A stretch of DNA of 64,000 bases from Bacillus cabrialesii (GCF_004124315.2 NZ_CP096889.1:2153001-2217000), one strand, 5' to 3'. Counted from the stretch's first letter, positions 17,653-25,787 are shown. Notes: generated by a model from the sequence alone, not told the origin. A program made the numbers and translations.

Positions 17653-19011
17653 ATGAAAGAAACTCGAAACGCCCGGCAAAAGATCAAACAGCTTTTGCAC
17701 ATTTTAATTCCGATATTAATAACCCAGGCGGGGCTTTCTCTTATGACGTTTTTAGATACGGTGATGTCAGGGAAAGTCAGCCCCGCTGATTTAGCGGGTG
17801 TCGCCATTGGCTCAAGTCTTTGGACCCCTGTTTATACAGGACTTGCAGGCATATTAATGGCGGTCACCCCGATTGTCGCTCAATTATTAGGCGCTGAAAA
17901 AAAACAGAAAATCCCCTTTACTGTTTTACAGGCTGTATATGCGGCCGCGCTTCTTAGCATCGCCGTTTTAGCGATTGGATATGCTGCAGTGGACTTTATT
18001 CTTGGACGATTGCACCTTGAGACACACGTACACCAGATTGCCAAACACTTTTTAGGCTTTTTATCACTGGGTATTTTCCCTTTATTTGTTTACACCGTTT
18101 TGAGATCATTCATTGACTCATTGGGGAAAACGAGAGTCACAATGATGATTACACTCAGTTCTCTTCCGATCAATTTTGTATTGAATTACGTATTCATCTT
18201 TGGAAAATTCGGAATGCCGGCTCTTGGCGGTGTCGGTGCCGGTCTAGCGTCCGCACTTACATATTGGTGTATCTGCATCATCAGTTTTTTCATTATTCAT
18301 AAATCCGCGCCGTTTTCCGAATACGGGATTTTCCTTACAATGTATAAGTTCTCTTGGAAAGCATGCAAAACTATGCTCAAAATCGGGCTGCCTATTGGGT
18401 TCGCCGTATTTTTTGAAACGAGCATTTTTGCAGCTGTCACGCTTTTGATAAGTCATTTTGATACAGTGACCATCGCGTCCCATCAGGCAGCCATGAACTT
18501 TGCTTCGCTTTTATATATGCTGCCGCTCAGCGTATCAATGGCTTTAACAATTGTTGTCGGTTTTGAAGCCGGTGCGGCCCGTTTTAGGGATGCTCGCTCA
18601 TATAGCCTAATCGGCATCATGATGGCGATCGGCTTTTCTTTGTTTACTGCAGCCTGTATCCTTTTATTTAGAGAGCAAATTGCTGGCATGTACACTTCTC
18701 ATCCCGATGTGCTCCGGCTGACACAGCACTTTTTAATTTATGCGCTGTTTTTTCAGCTTTCCGATGCTGTTGCCGCGCCGATTCAGGGAGCGCTCCGAGG
18801 GTACAAAGATGTGAACTACACGCTTGCAGCCGCTTTTGTCTCTTACTGGGTCATCGGGCTTCCGGTCGGTTATGCGGTCGGTACCTTTACAAGTCTCGGC
18901 GCGTTCGGCTATTGGATCGGGTTAATTGCAGGGCTCGCTGCCGGGGCAGTCGGCCTGTTTTTCAGGCTGGCAAAACTGCAAAAACATTATTCGCAAAAAC
19001 AATACGTTTAA
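17653..19011 (+). CDS. yojI: MATE-family multidrug efflux transporter
   Basis: A 452-residue protein with 12 predicted membrane segments in two MatE halves. The N-terminal ITQAGLSLMTFLDTVMSGKVSPADLAGVAIGSSLW and the internal repeat starting near LPIGFAVFFETSIFAAVTLLIS are typical of NorM-like sodium- or proton-coupled drug exporters. The substrate is not known. GGAGA precedes the ATG. It lies 15 bases upstream of rsbRC on the same strand and may be co-transcribed with it. Confidence 0.93.
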   Translation: MKETRNARQKIKQLLHILIPILITQAGLSLMTFLDTVMSGKVSPADLAGVAIGSSLWTPVYTGLAGILMAVTPIVAQLLGAEKKQKIPFTVLQAVYAAALLSIAVLAIGYAAVDFILGRLHLETHVHQIAKHFLGFLSLGIFPLFVYTVLRSFIDSLGKTRVTMMITLSSLPINFVLNYVFIFGKFGMPALGGVGAGLASALTYWCICIISFFIIHKSAPFSEYGIFLTMYKFSWKACKTMLKIGLPIGFAVFFETSIFAAVTLLISHFDTVTIASHQAAMNFASLLYMLPLSVSMALTIVVGFEAGAARFRDARSYSLIGIMMAIGFSLFTAACILLFREQIAGMYTSHPDVLRLTQHFLIYALFFQLSDAVAAPIQGALRGYKDVNYTLAAAFVSYWVIGLPVGYAVGTFTSLGAFGYWIGLIAGLAAGAVGLFFRLAKLQKHYSQKQYV

Positions 19012-19026
19012 AAGAGGTGATCAATC

Positions 19027-19875
19027 ATGGCAAAAAACAAGAAATTATACGAATATCTTTCTCAGCATGCGGAGACAATCAGTTCAACATGGTATGAAAC
19101 AATCGAGGAGACGGATCCGAATTCCATTTATGCATCAACAGACCCTGCTGTCATTCACAATTTAAAGAGCCTGAACCTCGCCTTCAATTATAAGATAAAT
19201 CGTATTTTCATAGACGATGAGGAGGTATACCTGCCTATCCTGAAAGAATGGGCCTTTGAAGTGACACAGGATCCTGAGCATTTAAAGACTCCTATCCACT
19301 ATATTATTCGTGAGTTTGTCAGAGTGAGAGATTTATATGTTTCCTATGTGAAAGAATTTGTCCATCTCAATCAGGACACTGTGAAAGGCGAAGAAGCCGA
19401 AGATCTGTATCACTCCCTTATAAAAGCGTTCGACCTTGTCATTCATATTTTTATAGAAGAAATGTACAAAAGCACAAGCCTTCAGCTTCAGGCTCAAAAA
19501 GATATGATTACTGAATTAAGCGCACCGGTCATTGTACTGTTTCACAGCGTGGGGCTGCTGCCTTTAATCGGCGATATTGATACGGTCCGCGCCAAACTGA
19601 TTATGGAAAACACCCTGCATCAATGTGCAGAGAAAAAGGTGACGCAGCTGTATATTGATTTGTCAGGGGTAGCAATTATTGACACAATGGTTGCCCACCA
19701 GCTGTTCAGTTTAATTGAGGCCCTTCGTTTAATCGGCGTTTCATCCACATTGTCGGGAATCCGCCCGGAAATCGCGCAAACCGCGGTTCAGCTTGGTTTG
19801 TCTTTCGAAGATATTTCCTTGAGATCCACCCTCGCTTCAGCGATTGCATCTGACTTAAAATTAAAAAAGGTATAA
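19027..19875 (+). CDS. rsbRC: RsbR-type stressosome scaffold protein
   Basis: A 282-residue RsbR paralog. The N-terminal half (about 1-150) is the non-heme globin-like sensor domain. A linker helix (about 150-170) leads to a C-terminal STAS domain (about 165-275), with the conserved LSAPVIVL strand and the DLSGVAIIDTMVAHQ segment that carries a site phosphorylated by the kinase RsbT. With RsbRA/B/D and RsbS it builds the 1.8-MDa stressosome, which releases RsbT to start the sigma-B general stress cascade. It lies 15 bases after yojI, with AAAAGAGGTG as ribosome binding site. The sensed signal of this paralog is unknown. A strong bidirectional terminator follows. Confidence 0.94.
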   Translation: MAKNKKLYEYLSQHAETISSTWYETIEETDPNSIYASTDPAVIHNLKSLNLAFNYKINRIFIDDEEVYLPILKEWAFEVTQDPEHLKTPIHYIIREFVRVRDLYVSYVKEFVHLNQDTVKGEEAEDLYHSLIKAFDLVIHIFIEEMYKSTSLQLQAQKDMITELSAPVIVLFHSVGLLPLIGDIDTVRAKLIMENTLHQCAEKKVTQLYIDLSGVAIIDTMVAHQLFSLIEALRLIGVSSTLSGIRPEIAQTAVQLGLSFEDISLRSTLASAIASDLKLKKV

Positions 19876-19900
19876 GGCTTAAAGGCCTTATACCTTTTTG
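19864..19900. terminator. bidirectional terminator between rsbRC and bshB2
   Basis: A 14-bp perfect stem (AAAAGGTATAAGGC and complement) overlaps the rsbRC stop and lies just before the bshB2 stop. Confidence 0.9.
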
Positions 19901-19901
19901 A

Positions 19902-20567
19902 TTAATCATTCCATTGATACGTCCAATATCGTTCTTCTTCAAACCATGTTGCCATAACAGGTTCATTGTTTTTCAATTTTTCTTCAAGCTCTCTAAGCAT
20001 GCCTTCTGTTTGAGTGCGGTGAGCTCTTAATGCATTCATTTTAATATCCGCTACTTCTTTGATATCAAGTACGACATCTGCTTCACCGAGAACCTCTTCT
20101 CTGTTGCGTGTAATGGCCATGCAGATCGTACGCGGACGGTCTTCTTTCTTTTTGCGGTACAATGCGCGGATAACCGCTTCCCCGCATGCATCATGGTCAG
20201 GGTGTACACCGTGCTCAGGATAAAATGTGACAATTAAACTTGGTTTTACATCATCTATGATCTCTTCCATGATATCAGCTAAATACTCATCATCTTCAAA
20301 CTCAAGCGTTTTGTCACGGAGCCCAAGCATCCGAAGGTCATTGATATCCATTGCTTTGCAAGCATTAATAAGCTCTTGTTTTCTTAAGAGCGGCAACGTT
20401 TCCCGATTCGCGAAAAATGGATCGCCCATATTTCTGCCCATTTCACCTAATGTAGCGCAGGCGTACGTAACGGGAATGTCTTTTTTTCTGTTTAAGGCAA
20501 TCAGGCCTGCCACTCCGTATGATTCATCATCAGGGTGAGGCAGGATTACAAGTACGTGTTCTTTCAT
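19902..20567 (-). CDS. bshB2: bacillithiol biosynthesis deacetylase BshB2
   Basis: A 221-residue LmbE/PIG-L zinc deacetylase. The zinc-binding signature PHPDDE lies near residue 10 and the second metal-binding set is HGVHPDHDACGE. It removes the acetyl group from GlcNAc-malate in bacillithiol synthesis, partly redundant with BshB1. The ATG at 20567 follows AAAAGGG and gives the known length; the longer frame would run into yojF. It is the last gene of the yozR-yojF-bshB2 operon, 19 bases after yojF. Confidence 0.94.
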   Translation of the reverse strand: MKEHVLVILPHPDDESYGVAGLIALNRKKDIPVTYACATLGEMGRNMGDPFFANRETLPLLRKQELINACKAMDINDLRMLGLRDKTLEFEDDEYLADIMEEIIDDVKPSLIVTFYPEHGVHPDHDACGEAVIRALYRKKKEDRPRTICMAITRNREEVLGEADVVLDIKEVADIKMNALRAHRTQTEGMLRELEEKLKNNEPVMATWFEEERYWTYQWND

Positions 20568-20586
20568 TTGTTTTTCACCCTTTTCT

Positions 20587-20937
20587 TTAAACTGTGAACG
20601 GTTTTTCACTGATTTGCAGAGAAATAGCCAGTTTACCGCCCGGCAGATGTCCCGCCATTAATAAACGGTTATCTTCGTCTACAGTGTATTCAGTCAAGCC
20701 TTCAGCATAAATCCAGCCTTCTTCTGTTTTTAAGCCGACGCGGTAAGGTCCGCTGCCTTTGATTTTCGCCTGATGATAGGTGACTTTTGCATTGCGGATG
20801 TATGCAACAACCGTCATGTTTTTTTCATTTAAGTGTGCTGAATAAGAACCTGTCGTGGTTTCTAAATGGATATATACAGGGCGGTCCGCATATCGTTCTA
20901 AAGATGCTTGCACATCTTCTTTTATGATTGCTTTCAT
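20587..20937 (-). CDS. yojF: conserved YojF protein (DUF1806)
   Basis: A 116-residue soluble protein, mostly beta-strand by composition, matching the DUF1806 family, which nearly always lies next to bshB2. No catalytic motif is visible. Its start codon overlaps the yozR stop by four bases (ATGA), indicating translational coupling. The context suggests a supporting role in thiol or N-acyl sugar metabolism, but this is inference only. Confidence 0.88.
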   Translation of the reverse strand: MKAIIKEDVQASLERYADRPVYIHLETTTGSYSAHLNEKNMTVVAYIRNAKVTYHQAKIKGSGPYRVGLKTEEGWIYAEGLTEYTVDEDNRLLMAGHLPGGKLAISLQISEKPFTV

Positions 20938-21212
20938 GATTGCTCCCCTCTTTCTTCTTTTAGATGCTCTGCACGTTCTGTATGTAATTTGACCAGCTGA
21001 TATTTCACAGCCGGTTCGAGCTGTGAATTCACAATGCGCTGGATCGCGGCAATATATTTTTCCAGCATCGGTTTCCGGAGTCTCGGGTGTGTTCGTTTAT
21101 CCAAGAGCTCAAGATCAATCGCCTCTGCTACCGCTTCTGCGTCATCATTTACGAAAGATCGGTTGTTCCAAAGTGAAGCATATGCTTTCACTATCTCTTT
21201 ATCATTGTCCAT
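20934..21212 (-). CDS. yozR: small conserved protein YozR
   Basis: A 92-residue acidic, helical protein (DNDKEIVKAYASLWNNRSF at the N terminus) with no motif that I can name. It is the first gene of the yozR-yojF-bshB2 unit, with an AAGGAG site before its ATG and a four-base overlap with yojF. The function is unknown. Confidence 0.8.
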   Translation of the reverse strand: MDNDKEIVKAYASLWNNRSFVNDDAEAVAEAIDLELLDKRTHPRLRKPMLEKYIAAIQRIVNSQLEPAVKYQLVKLHTERAEHLKEERGEQS

Positions 21213-21272
21213 CGTCTTGCTCCTTTATGTCTTACATACATGAAATGATTATACATAATATATGCTTCAGCT

Positions 21273-21300
21273 GAAAAGCCAAAGGCCTCAATGGCTTTTT
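21273..21300 (-). terminator. terminator at the end of yojE
   Basis: AAAAGCCA/TGGCTTTT with a ten-base loop; the yojE stop codon lies within it. Confidence 0.55.
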
Positions 21301-22184
21301 GACGCCCGCTTCCACTTCACTTGTGAAAACGTAAACAAGAGCAGCGCAGCCCATATACAGCTGAATGTAAAAGCTTTCGAGCTTGAAAACGGCTCATGAT
21401 AAACAAACAGCCCAATCAGCAAGGTAATGGTCGGTGCAATGTATTGCAAGATACCCACTTGATACAGCGGCAGCCGTTTCGCTCCTTCCGCAAACAATAA
21501 TAGCGGCAGCGCCGTAAACACACCGGCAAAAAAGAGAAGCATCCACGTCCCCCCGCTTTCTGCACCCGCGGGCTGGATATGGCCGCTCAGCAGCAAATAT
21601 CCCAAAGCAATCGGCATAATCATGAATGTTTCCAGCGTTAAACCGATGGCGCTCGACAGGCTTGTTCTTTTTTTGCTTAACCCGTACAGCCCGAAACTGA
21701 ATGCAAGCAGAAGCGCAACATAAGGAATGGAGCCGTATTGGAACGCCGAGATGATGACGCCGGCCGCCGCGATCGAAACCGCCACCAATTGCAGGCGATT
21801 CAGTTTTTCCTTTAAAAATAATATCCCAAGGAGCACTGATACAAGCGGATTAATGTAATAGCCAAGACTAGCCTCAAGCAAAAAGCCATGGTTGACAGCC
21901 CATATGTACACAAACCAGTTAATCGAAATCAGGATTGAAGCGAGAAATAAAGAAAGGATGCCGCCTTTCTTTTTCAAAGAACGCAGCTCCTGCCACCCTG
22001 TTTTCCATTGCCTCAAGAAAAAAAGTAAGATACACATAAAAACAAAAGACCATATAATACGGTGAGCCAAAATATCAAGAGCCGGCAGCTGTGCGAGAAG
22101 CTTCCAATAGAGCGGAAACAGCCCCCACATGATAAAGGAAACGGCTGTGTAAAGAACGCCTTTTTTTGTTTCTGAATATTGCAT
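21288..22184 (-). CDS. yojE: EamA/RarD-type drug/metabolite transporter
   Basis: A 298-residue protein with ten predicted membrane segments in two EamA halves, closest to the RarD subgroup (start YTAVSFIMWGLFPLYWKLL; second half YYINPLVSVLLGILFLKEKL). RarD-like permeases export metabolites or drugs; the substrate is unknown. It is a single gene with an AAGGCGGGG site and its own terminator. Confidence 0.9.
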   Translation of the reverse strand: MQYSETKKGVLYTAVSFIMWGLFPLYWKLLAQLPALDILAHRIIWSFVFMCILLFFLRQWKTGWQELRSLKKKGGILSLFLASILISINWFVYIWAVNHGFLLEASLGYYINPLVSVLLGILFLKEKLNRLQLVAVSIAAAGVIISAFQYGSIPYVALLLAFSFGLYGLSKKRTSLSSAIGLTLETFMIMPIALGYLLLSGHIQPAGAESGGTWMLLFFAGVFTALPLLLFAEGAKRLPLYQVGILQYIAPTITLLIGLFVYHEPFSSSKAFTFSCIWAALLLFTFSQVKWKRASKSH

Positions 22185-22223
22185 GCAAATCCCCGCCTTT
22201 CTTTAGAGCATCTTATATTATAT

Positions 22224-22252
22224 CACGTGAAAGATCTGGCGGGCATATACTA
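22224..22252 (+). promoter_or_regulatory. sigma-K-like promoter of gerT
   Basis: AC in the -35 region, a 17-bp spacer, and CATATACTA, which is a full match to the sigma-K -10 consensus CATANNNTA, lie 31 bases upstream of the gerT ATG. This agrees with the reported sigma-K dependence of gerT. Confidence 0.7.
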
Positions 22253-22282
22253 TTTTGTCCATGAAGAAAGGATGTGACGACG

Positions 22283-22747
22283 ATGTTTGAATGGAACAAG
22301 TACTTTCCTTTCCACAATCAATTTTCTAAGGAAGCGTTAAAAAAAGCTGATCCAAAAGAAGTAGAAACGTATGTAAATCGTGTGATGGAAAGTGTGTTCG
22401 GCAGTGACTATGCTGCTCAATTTCCTTTCCGCGATCCTCTCCCCCCAAAAAAAGAACAGCCTGCCAAACCTGAGGCTAAACCTGATGTAGATATATTCGA
22501 AACAGCAGATCATGTGTTTGTTAAGGTTCCAATCAATGAAAGCCGGCTCGAACAGGTGAGAATCAAACACACATCTCACGAATTATTGTTAGAAAACTTC
22601 CCGAACTCAGATCACCCAAAAAAAGTAAACCTTCCTTGTTTAGTCAAACGCAAAGGAACAAAAGCCGTCTTTAAGGATGGCCTTCTGGAAGTCATGTTTC
22701 AAAAGCAGCAAGACTACAATATGTCCGAGGTAGAAATCATCCGATAA
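22283..22747 (+). CDS. gerT: spore germination/coat protein GerT, Hsp20-like
   Basis: A 154-residue protein. The N-terminal half is charged and contains a Pro/Lys-rich stretch (about 55-68). The C-terminal half (about 70-150) is an alpha-crystallin/Hsp20-like fold starting DVDIFETADHVFVKVPI, with the terminal KDGLLEVMF strand. In B. subtilis GerT is a CotE-dependent coat component needed for normal germination. The ATG at 22283 is chosen over a GTG three codons upstream, which sits on top of the ribosome binding site. The sigma-K-like promoter just upstream supports the assignment. I am confident of the family, less so of the historic gene name. Confidence 0.85.
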   Translation: MFEWNKYFPFHNQFSKEALKKADPKEVETYVNRVMESVFGSDYAAQFPFRDPLPPKKEQPAKPEAKPDVDIFETADHVFVKVPINESRLEQVRIKHTSHELLLENFPNSDHPKKVNLPCLVKRKGTKAVFKDGLLEVMFQKQQDYNMSEVEIIR

Positions 22748-22783
22748 AAAACGGCCTGCATCGGTGCAGGCCGTTTTTTATTA
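22745..22783. terminator. bidirectional terminator between gerT and yojB
   Basis: A 15-bp perfect stem (AAAAAACGGCCTGCA and complement) with a TCGG tetraloop lies between the convergent stops. Confidence 0.93.
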
Positions 22784-23017
22784 ATAGAAGCCGGGATATC
22801 CTCCGTATGGCACGCCTGCACCAAAACCGTACGGTGCGCCTCCGTAACCATACGGGACAGGCGGATAAGCATAGGGACGAGGAGCGTTAAAGAGAGCACT
22901 CCCGAGAAAACCGCCTAATAAACCGCCGACTAAAGGAGCGCCAAACAAGAAAGGATTGCGCGCCGGATATTCGACTGGATCTGGGTTCCCGCGATAATAC
23001 GAATGATGAGGGTACAT
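22781..23017 (-). CDS. yojB: Gly/Tyr/Pro-rich small protein YojB
   Basis: A 78-residue protein starting MYPHHSYYRGNPDPVEYPA, with a central glycine-rich hydrophobic stretch (GAPLVGGLLGGFLGSALF) and a tail of PYGYGG-type repeats. Its composition resembles the low-complexity spore coat and YjcZ-like proteins. The start follows a very strong AAAGGAGG site; an upstream in-frame ATG is rejected. The function is unknown; a spore-surface role is inferred from composition and from gerT as neighbour. Confidence 0.8.
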   Translation of the reverse strand: MYPHHSYYRGNPDPVEYPARNPFLFGAPLVGGLLGGFLGSALFNAPRPYAYPPVPYGYGGAPYGFGAGVPYGGYPGFY

Positions 23018-23103
23018 GATTTTTCCTCCTTTATGTCTGCCTATACGTAAGGTATTCAACAAGGAAGATAAACGATTGGGCTACGGACTGAATCTATGGA
23101 TTG

Positions 23104-23614
23104 TTACATCACAAGCCCTGCCAATAACACACAGCTGATCCCCGTCACCGAGAGAACTGTTGTAAGCAGCGTCCAGCACCTGGCCAATACTGGGCGCCGT
23201 ATGCGACTGAAATGGCAGTAGGCGCAGGACGCGGGGGCAAAAATCCGTGGGTGACATTTAACGCCGCGGCCATCGGGATTCCAAGATAAAGAAAAGGCAT
23301 TTTTAATTCTTTTGCAATCGCATACACAATCGGCATCAACAGAACAAGACCAACTTCAAAAAATAGGGCAATCCCGATGATAAACGAGGCAATCACCACC
23401 GGCGCCTGTATTCGTTTCCTCCCGAATTTGTCAATCAGCGTAATGGCGATCCGACACCCGCTTCAATGGAAAGAACAATTTTATTAATATCCATTCCAAG
23501 TTCGATGGCCACTAAAAATGAAACGACAATAAGCGAGACAAAAGTATTTAATTTTAGTTTAATAATGAGAAATAACAGAATCAGCACTCAAACAGCAACA
23601 ATTAAAATTGGCAT
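23104..23614 (-). pseudogene. yojA: decayed gluconate permease-like gene (GntP family, yojA remnant)
   Basis: Minus-strand remnants of a GntP-family gluconate/H+ symporter. The N terminus MPILIVAV is followed by an in-frame TGA (codon 9), then a readable VLILLFLIIKLKLNTFVSLI segment. A deletion joins it to IAITLIDKFGRKRIQ and the signature ALNVTHGFLPPRPAPTAISVAYGA (core at about 23200-23290). A frameshift then gives SIGQVL, and after a further large deletion the C-terminal TTVLSVTG...LLAGLVM and the stop remain. About 510 bp survive of an expected gene of about 1.3 kb. The normal start and stop are both recognisable, so the decay is internal. The gene cannot make a transporter. Confidence 0.88.
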
Positions 23615-23684
23615 GGTACCCCTCCAAATGTGTTTTAAATGAATATCATGACAATGTTTCGATAGTATTCAAGCCCAGCTTTAT

Positions 23685-23698
23685 AGAAAGCGTTTTCA
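23685..23698 (-). promoter_or_regulatory. cre-like site upstream of the yojA remnant
   Basis: On the minus strand TGAAAACGCTTTCT matches the CcpA consensus TGWNANCGNTNWCA at 13 of 14 positions. It lies about 70 bases upstream of the dead gene's start, as expected for glucose repression of a gluconate permease. Confidence 0.6.
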
Positions 23699-23819
23699 TT
23701 AATAGTTAAAATGTTTTGGTTATATGATTATCACCTTTTGGTCAACTAGTATATCCATGCTAATATCCTAATTAATGACTGTTAATCGTTTTCATGAGTT
23801 TGCCTTGATTGACTACTTA

Positions 23820-23848
23820 TTGATTAACTTTTGGTTATGTGTTATGTT
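23820..23848 (+). promoter_or_regulatory. candidate sigma-A promoter of yodA
   Basis: TTGATT, a 17-bp spacer and TATGTT lie about 105 bases before the yodA ATG. The match is moderate. Confidence 0.4.
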
Positions 23849-23953
23849 TTTTATCAAGTTAACTGCCAATCTTTATATCTATCCATTGTCTGGAAGCAAA
23901 TCAAACAATGTGAAAACAGATGGATAATACACTTCACAAGAGGAGGAATTCAC

Positions 23954-24343
23954 ATGCCATTATTACGTTTTGATTTAATTGAGGGCCGTGATGAAAAATC
24001 GCTGCAATTGTTATTAGATACTGCTCACCAAGCGATGGTTGAAGCGTTCGGTGTTCCGGAAAGAGACCGTTATCAAATTGTCCATCAGCATCCCGCAAAC
24101 GAGCTTATAATCCAGGATACGGGATTAGGGTTTCAAAGAACCAGGGATCTGGTCATCATTAGCATGACAAGCAAAGCAAGAACTGAAAGCCAAAAGGAAA
24201 AGTTGTATGCCCTGCTGGCTGAAAAGCTAGAAGCAGAATGCGGTGTTTCCCCGGAAGACTTAATGGTTTCCATTACCGAAAATGGTGACGCAGACTGGAG
24301 TTTCGGTCTCGGTGAGGCACAATTTTTAAATGGCAAACTATAA
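23954..24343 (+). CDS. yodA: tautomerase family protein
   Basis: A 129-residue member of the 4-oxalocrotonate tautomerase/MIF superfamily. The catalytic Pro is residue 2 (MPLLRFDLIEG), so removal of Met would expose the N-terminal proline base. Its length corresponds to a fused two-unit tautomerase rather than the 60-residue monomer. It probably tautomerises a phenylpyruvate- or muconate-like enol. AGGAGGAATTCAC sets the start at 23954. It lies next to the quinone-detoxification genes yodBC and mhqED, but a shared role is inference. Confidence 0.88.
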   Translation: MPLLRFDLIEGRDEKSLQLLLDTAHQAMVEAFGVPERDRYQIVHQHPANELIIQDTGLGFQRTRDLVIISMTSKARTESQKEKLYALLAEKLEAECGVSPEDLMVSITENGDADWSFGLGEAQFLNGKL

Positions 24344-24427
24344 AATAAGTAAAAAAGAGGGAGCTTTATCTGAAGCTCTCTCTTCTGTTCTCTCATTTCT
24401 TTTCTGATAACAGCTGCGATAATCAGA

Positions 24428-24504
24428 ATAACGAGTGATCCAAATTTGGCAGATAGAGTCTGGATTTTTCAGTCAGATAAAGTCCCGGTAATTTGCATAA
24501 CGAG
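24428..24504. repeat. short degenerate repeats in intergenic DNA
   Basis: ATAACGAG occurs at 24428-24435 and 24497-24504. CAGATAGAGTC (24450-24460) and CAGATAAAGTC (24474-24484) are near copies. Each is followed by or linked to GGATTT- or GGTAATTT-type sequence. The pattern looks like a decayed non-coding repeat. Confidence 0.4.
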
Positions 24505-24619
24505 ATAACTGATCACCCTCATTGACAATATGTTAGCTGCTAATAGCTTTATCACGGACTGACTATTCCTATTTTTGCAGTCACCTTCATATAACATTAC
24601 TCTGTAAAAGAAACGCAAT

Positions 24620-24666
24620 ATAAAAAGTCATGTAAACGGTATGATCGACCACTTACATGACTTTAT
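24620..24666 (-). terminator. terminator after yodB
   Basis: A 12-bp perfect stem (AAAGTCATGTAA and complement) with a 17-base loop is followed on the minus strand by TTTTTATA. Confidence 0.7.
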
Positions 24667-24703
24667 CATCGAAACAAAGGCTCTTTCTCAGGCGCCTCTA
24701 TCC

Positions 24704-25042
24704 TCATTTCTCTTTTTCGCACATCGTTTCACCTGGTTCGCAAAACTGATCGGCCCACGCCTGCATCTCTTGAAATACAGCTTGAAGCGCTGTTCCTTTT
24801 TCAGTCAGCGTATAGATGACTTTGACAGGCGTTTCAGGGAGAACCTGCCGTTCGACGATCTCGTTTTGTTCTAGCTCCTTTAGGCGCTCCGCAAGCATTT
24901 TTTGGCTGATCATCGGTATTGTTTCCGTTATCTCTTTAAACCGTTTCGGCCCATCCATTAGCACATGGATGATCAGACCGTTCCATCGTTTTCCCAGCAA
25001 TGAAAAAGCGGATTCCATTTTAGGGCACATTGTATTTCCCAC
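24704..25042 (-). CDS. yodB: redox-sensing repressor YodB (HxlR/DUF24 family)
   Basis: A 112-residue winged-helix repressor of the HxlR subfamily. The sensing cysteines known from B. subtilis are all present: Cys6 (MGNTMC), Cys101 and Cys108 (FCEPGETMC). Quinones, diamide or electrophiles cross-link Cys6 to a C-terminal Cys of the partner subunit and release DNA, inducing yodC, azoR1 and spx. The gene is divergent from yodC with 129 bp between start codons, where its candidate operator lies. It has its own terminator. Confidence 0.95.
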   Translation of the reverse strand: MGNTMCPKMESAFSLLGKRWNGLIIHVLMDGPKRFKEITETIPMISQKMLAERLKELEQNEIVERQVLPETPVKVIYTLTEKGTALQAVFQEMQAWADQFCEPGETMCEKEK

Positions 25043-25067
25043 AAGTCTTCATCCCTTCATCTATTGA

Positions 25068-25096
25068 TTGACATGTATTCAATGATCCATTACAAT
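25068..25096 (+). promoter_or_regulatory. sigma-A promoter of yodC
   Basis: A perfect TTGACA, 17-bp spacer, and TACAAT lie about 75 bases upstream of the yodC start codon. Confidence 0.82.
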
Positions 25097-25104
25097 AATC
25101 TTTC

Positions 25105-25131
25105 AAGTTACATTTAGTAAGTTTCTAACTT
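25105..25131 (+). promoter_or_regulatory. candidate YodB operator
   Basis: An AAGTTA...TAACTT inverted repeat with an inner AGTAA element begins at the expected +1 of the yodC promoter. A repressor bound there would block transcription, as YodB does at yodC. Assignment to YodB is by context. Confidence 0.55.
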
Positions 25132-25171
25132 TTCTATTATCATACCACGTTTATCCGAAGGAGGAAACACT

Positions 25172-25780
25172 ATGACGAATACTCTGGATGTTTTAAAAGC
25201 ACGTGCTTCTGTAAAGGAATATGATACAAATGCCCCAATCTCTAAGGAAGAGCTGACTGAGCTATTGGACCTTGCCGCTAAAGCGCCTTCAGCTTGGAAC
25301 CTTCAGCATTGGCATTTCACGGTATTCCACAGCGATGAATCAAAAGCAGCACTTCTCCCTGTAGCGTATAACCAAAAACAAATCGTTGAGTCTTCTGCTG
25401 TTGTTGCCATTTTAGGCGATTTAAAAGCAAATGAAAACGGTGAAGAAGTTTACGCTGAATTAGCAAGCCAAGGCTATATTACAGATGAAATCAAACAAAC
25501 ATTGCTCGGCCAAATCAACGGTGCTTATCAAAGCGAACAATTCGCGCGTGATTCCGCTTTCTTAAATGCTTCTTTAGCCGCTATGCAGCTTATGATTGCC
25601 GCAAAAGCAAAAGGTTATGACACTTGCGCCATCGGCGGATTTAACAAAGAGCAGTTCCAAAAGCAATTTGATATCAGTGAGCGCTATGTTCCGGTTATGC
25701 TTATTTCAATCGGAAAAGCCGTGAAACCCGCCCATCAAAGCAACCGCTTGCCGCTTTCAAAAGTGTCAACTTGGCTGTAA
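25172..25780 (+). CDS. yodC: NAD(P)H-dependent nitroreductase/quinone reductase
   Basis: A 202-residue FMN nitroreductase. The N-terminal RASVKEYD motif binds FMN phosphate, KAPSAWNLQHWHF binds the isoalloxazine region, and the C-terminal IGKAVKPAHQSNRLPLSKV closes the site. It reduces quinones and nitro compounds in the cytoplasm and is derepressed when YodB is oxidised. AAGGAGGAAACACT sets the start. A strong hairpin follows. Confidence 0.94.
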   Translation: MTNTLDVLKARASVKEYDTNAPISKEELTELLDLAAKAPSAWNLQHWHFTVFHSDESKAALLPVAYNQKQIVESSAVVAILGDLKANENGEEVYAELASQGYITDEIKQTLLGQINGAYQSEQFARDSAFLNASLAAMQLMIAAKAKGYDTCAIGGFNKEQFQKQFDISERYVPVMLISIGKAVKPAHQSNRLPLSKVSTWL

Positions 25781-25787
25781 GGATATG

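Larger units (their letters stand above)
23615..23953. other. intergenic region between yojA remnant and yodA
   Basis: This 339-bp very AT-rich stretch contains the former yojA promoter with a cre-like site and the yodA promoter region. No protein-coding gene is seen; an in-frame upward extension of yodA to 23831 has no ribosome binding site. Confidence 0.6.
24344..24703. other. intergenic region with internal repeats, no gene
   Basis: This 360-bp region between yodA and yodB holds a weak hairpin after yodA (24356-24384), an internally repetitive segment at about 24421-24510 and the yodB terminator. No ORF with a ribosome binding site is present on either strand. Confidence 0.6.

Noticed and set aside
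24356..24384. Strong terminator after yodA
   Set aside because: A stem can form (AGAGGGAGCTT with its near-complement) but the T tract is poor, so it is mentioned only as a weak hairpin.
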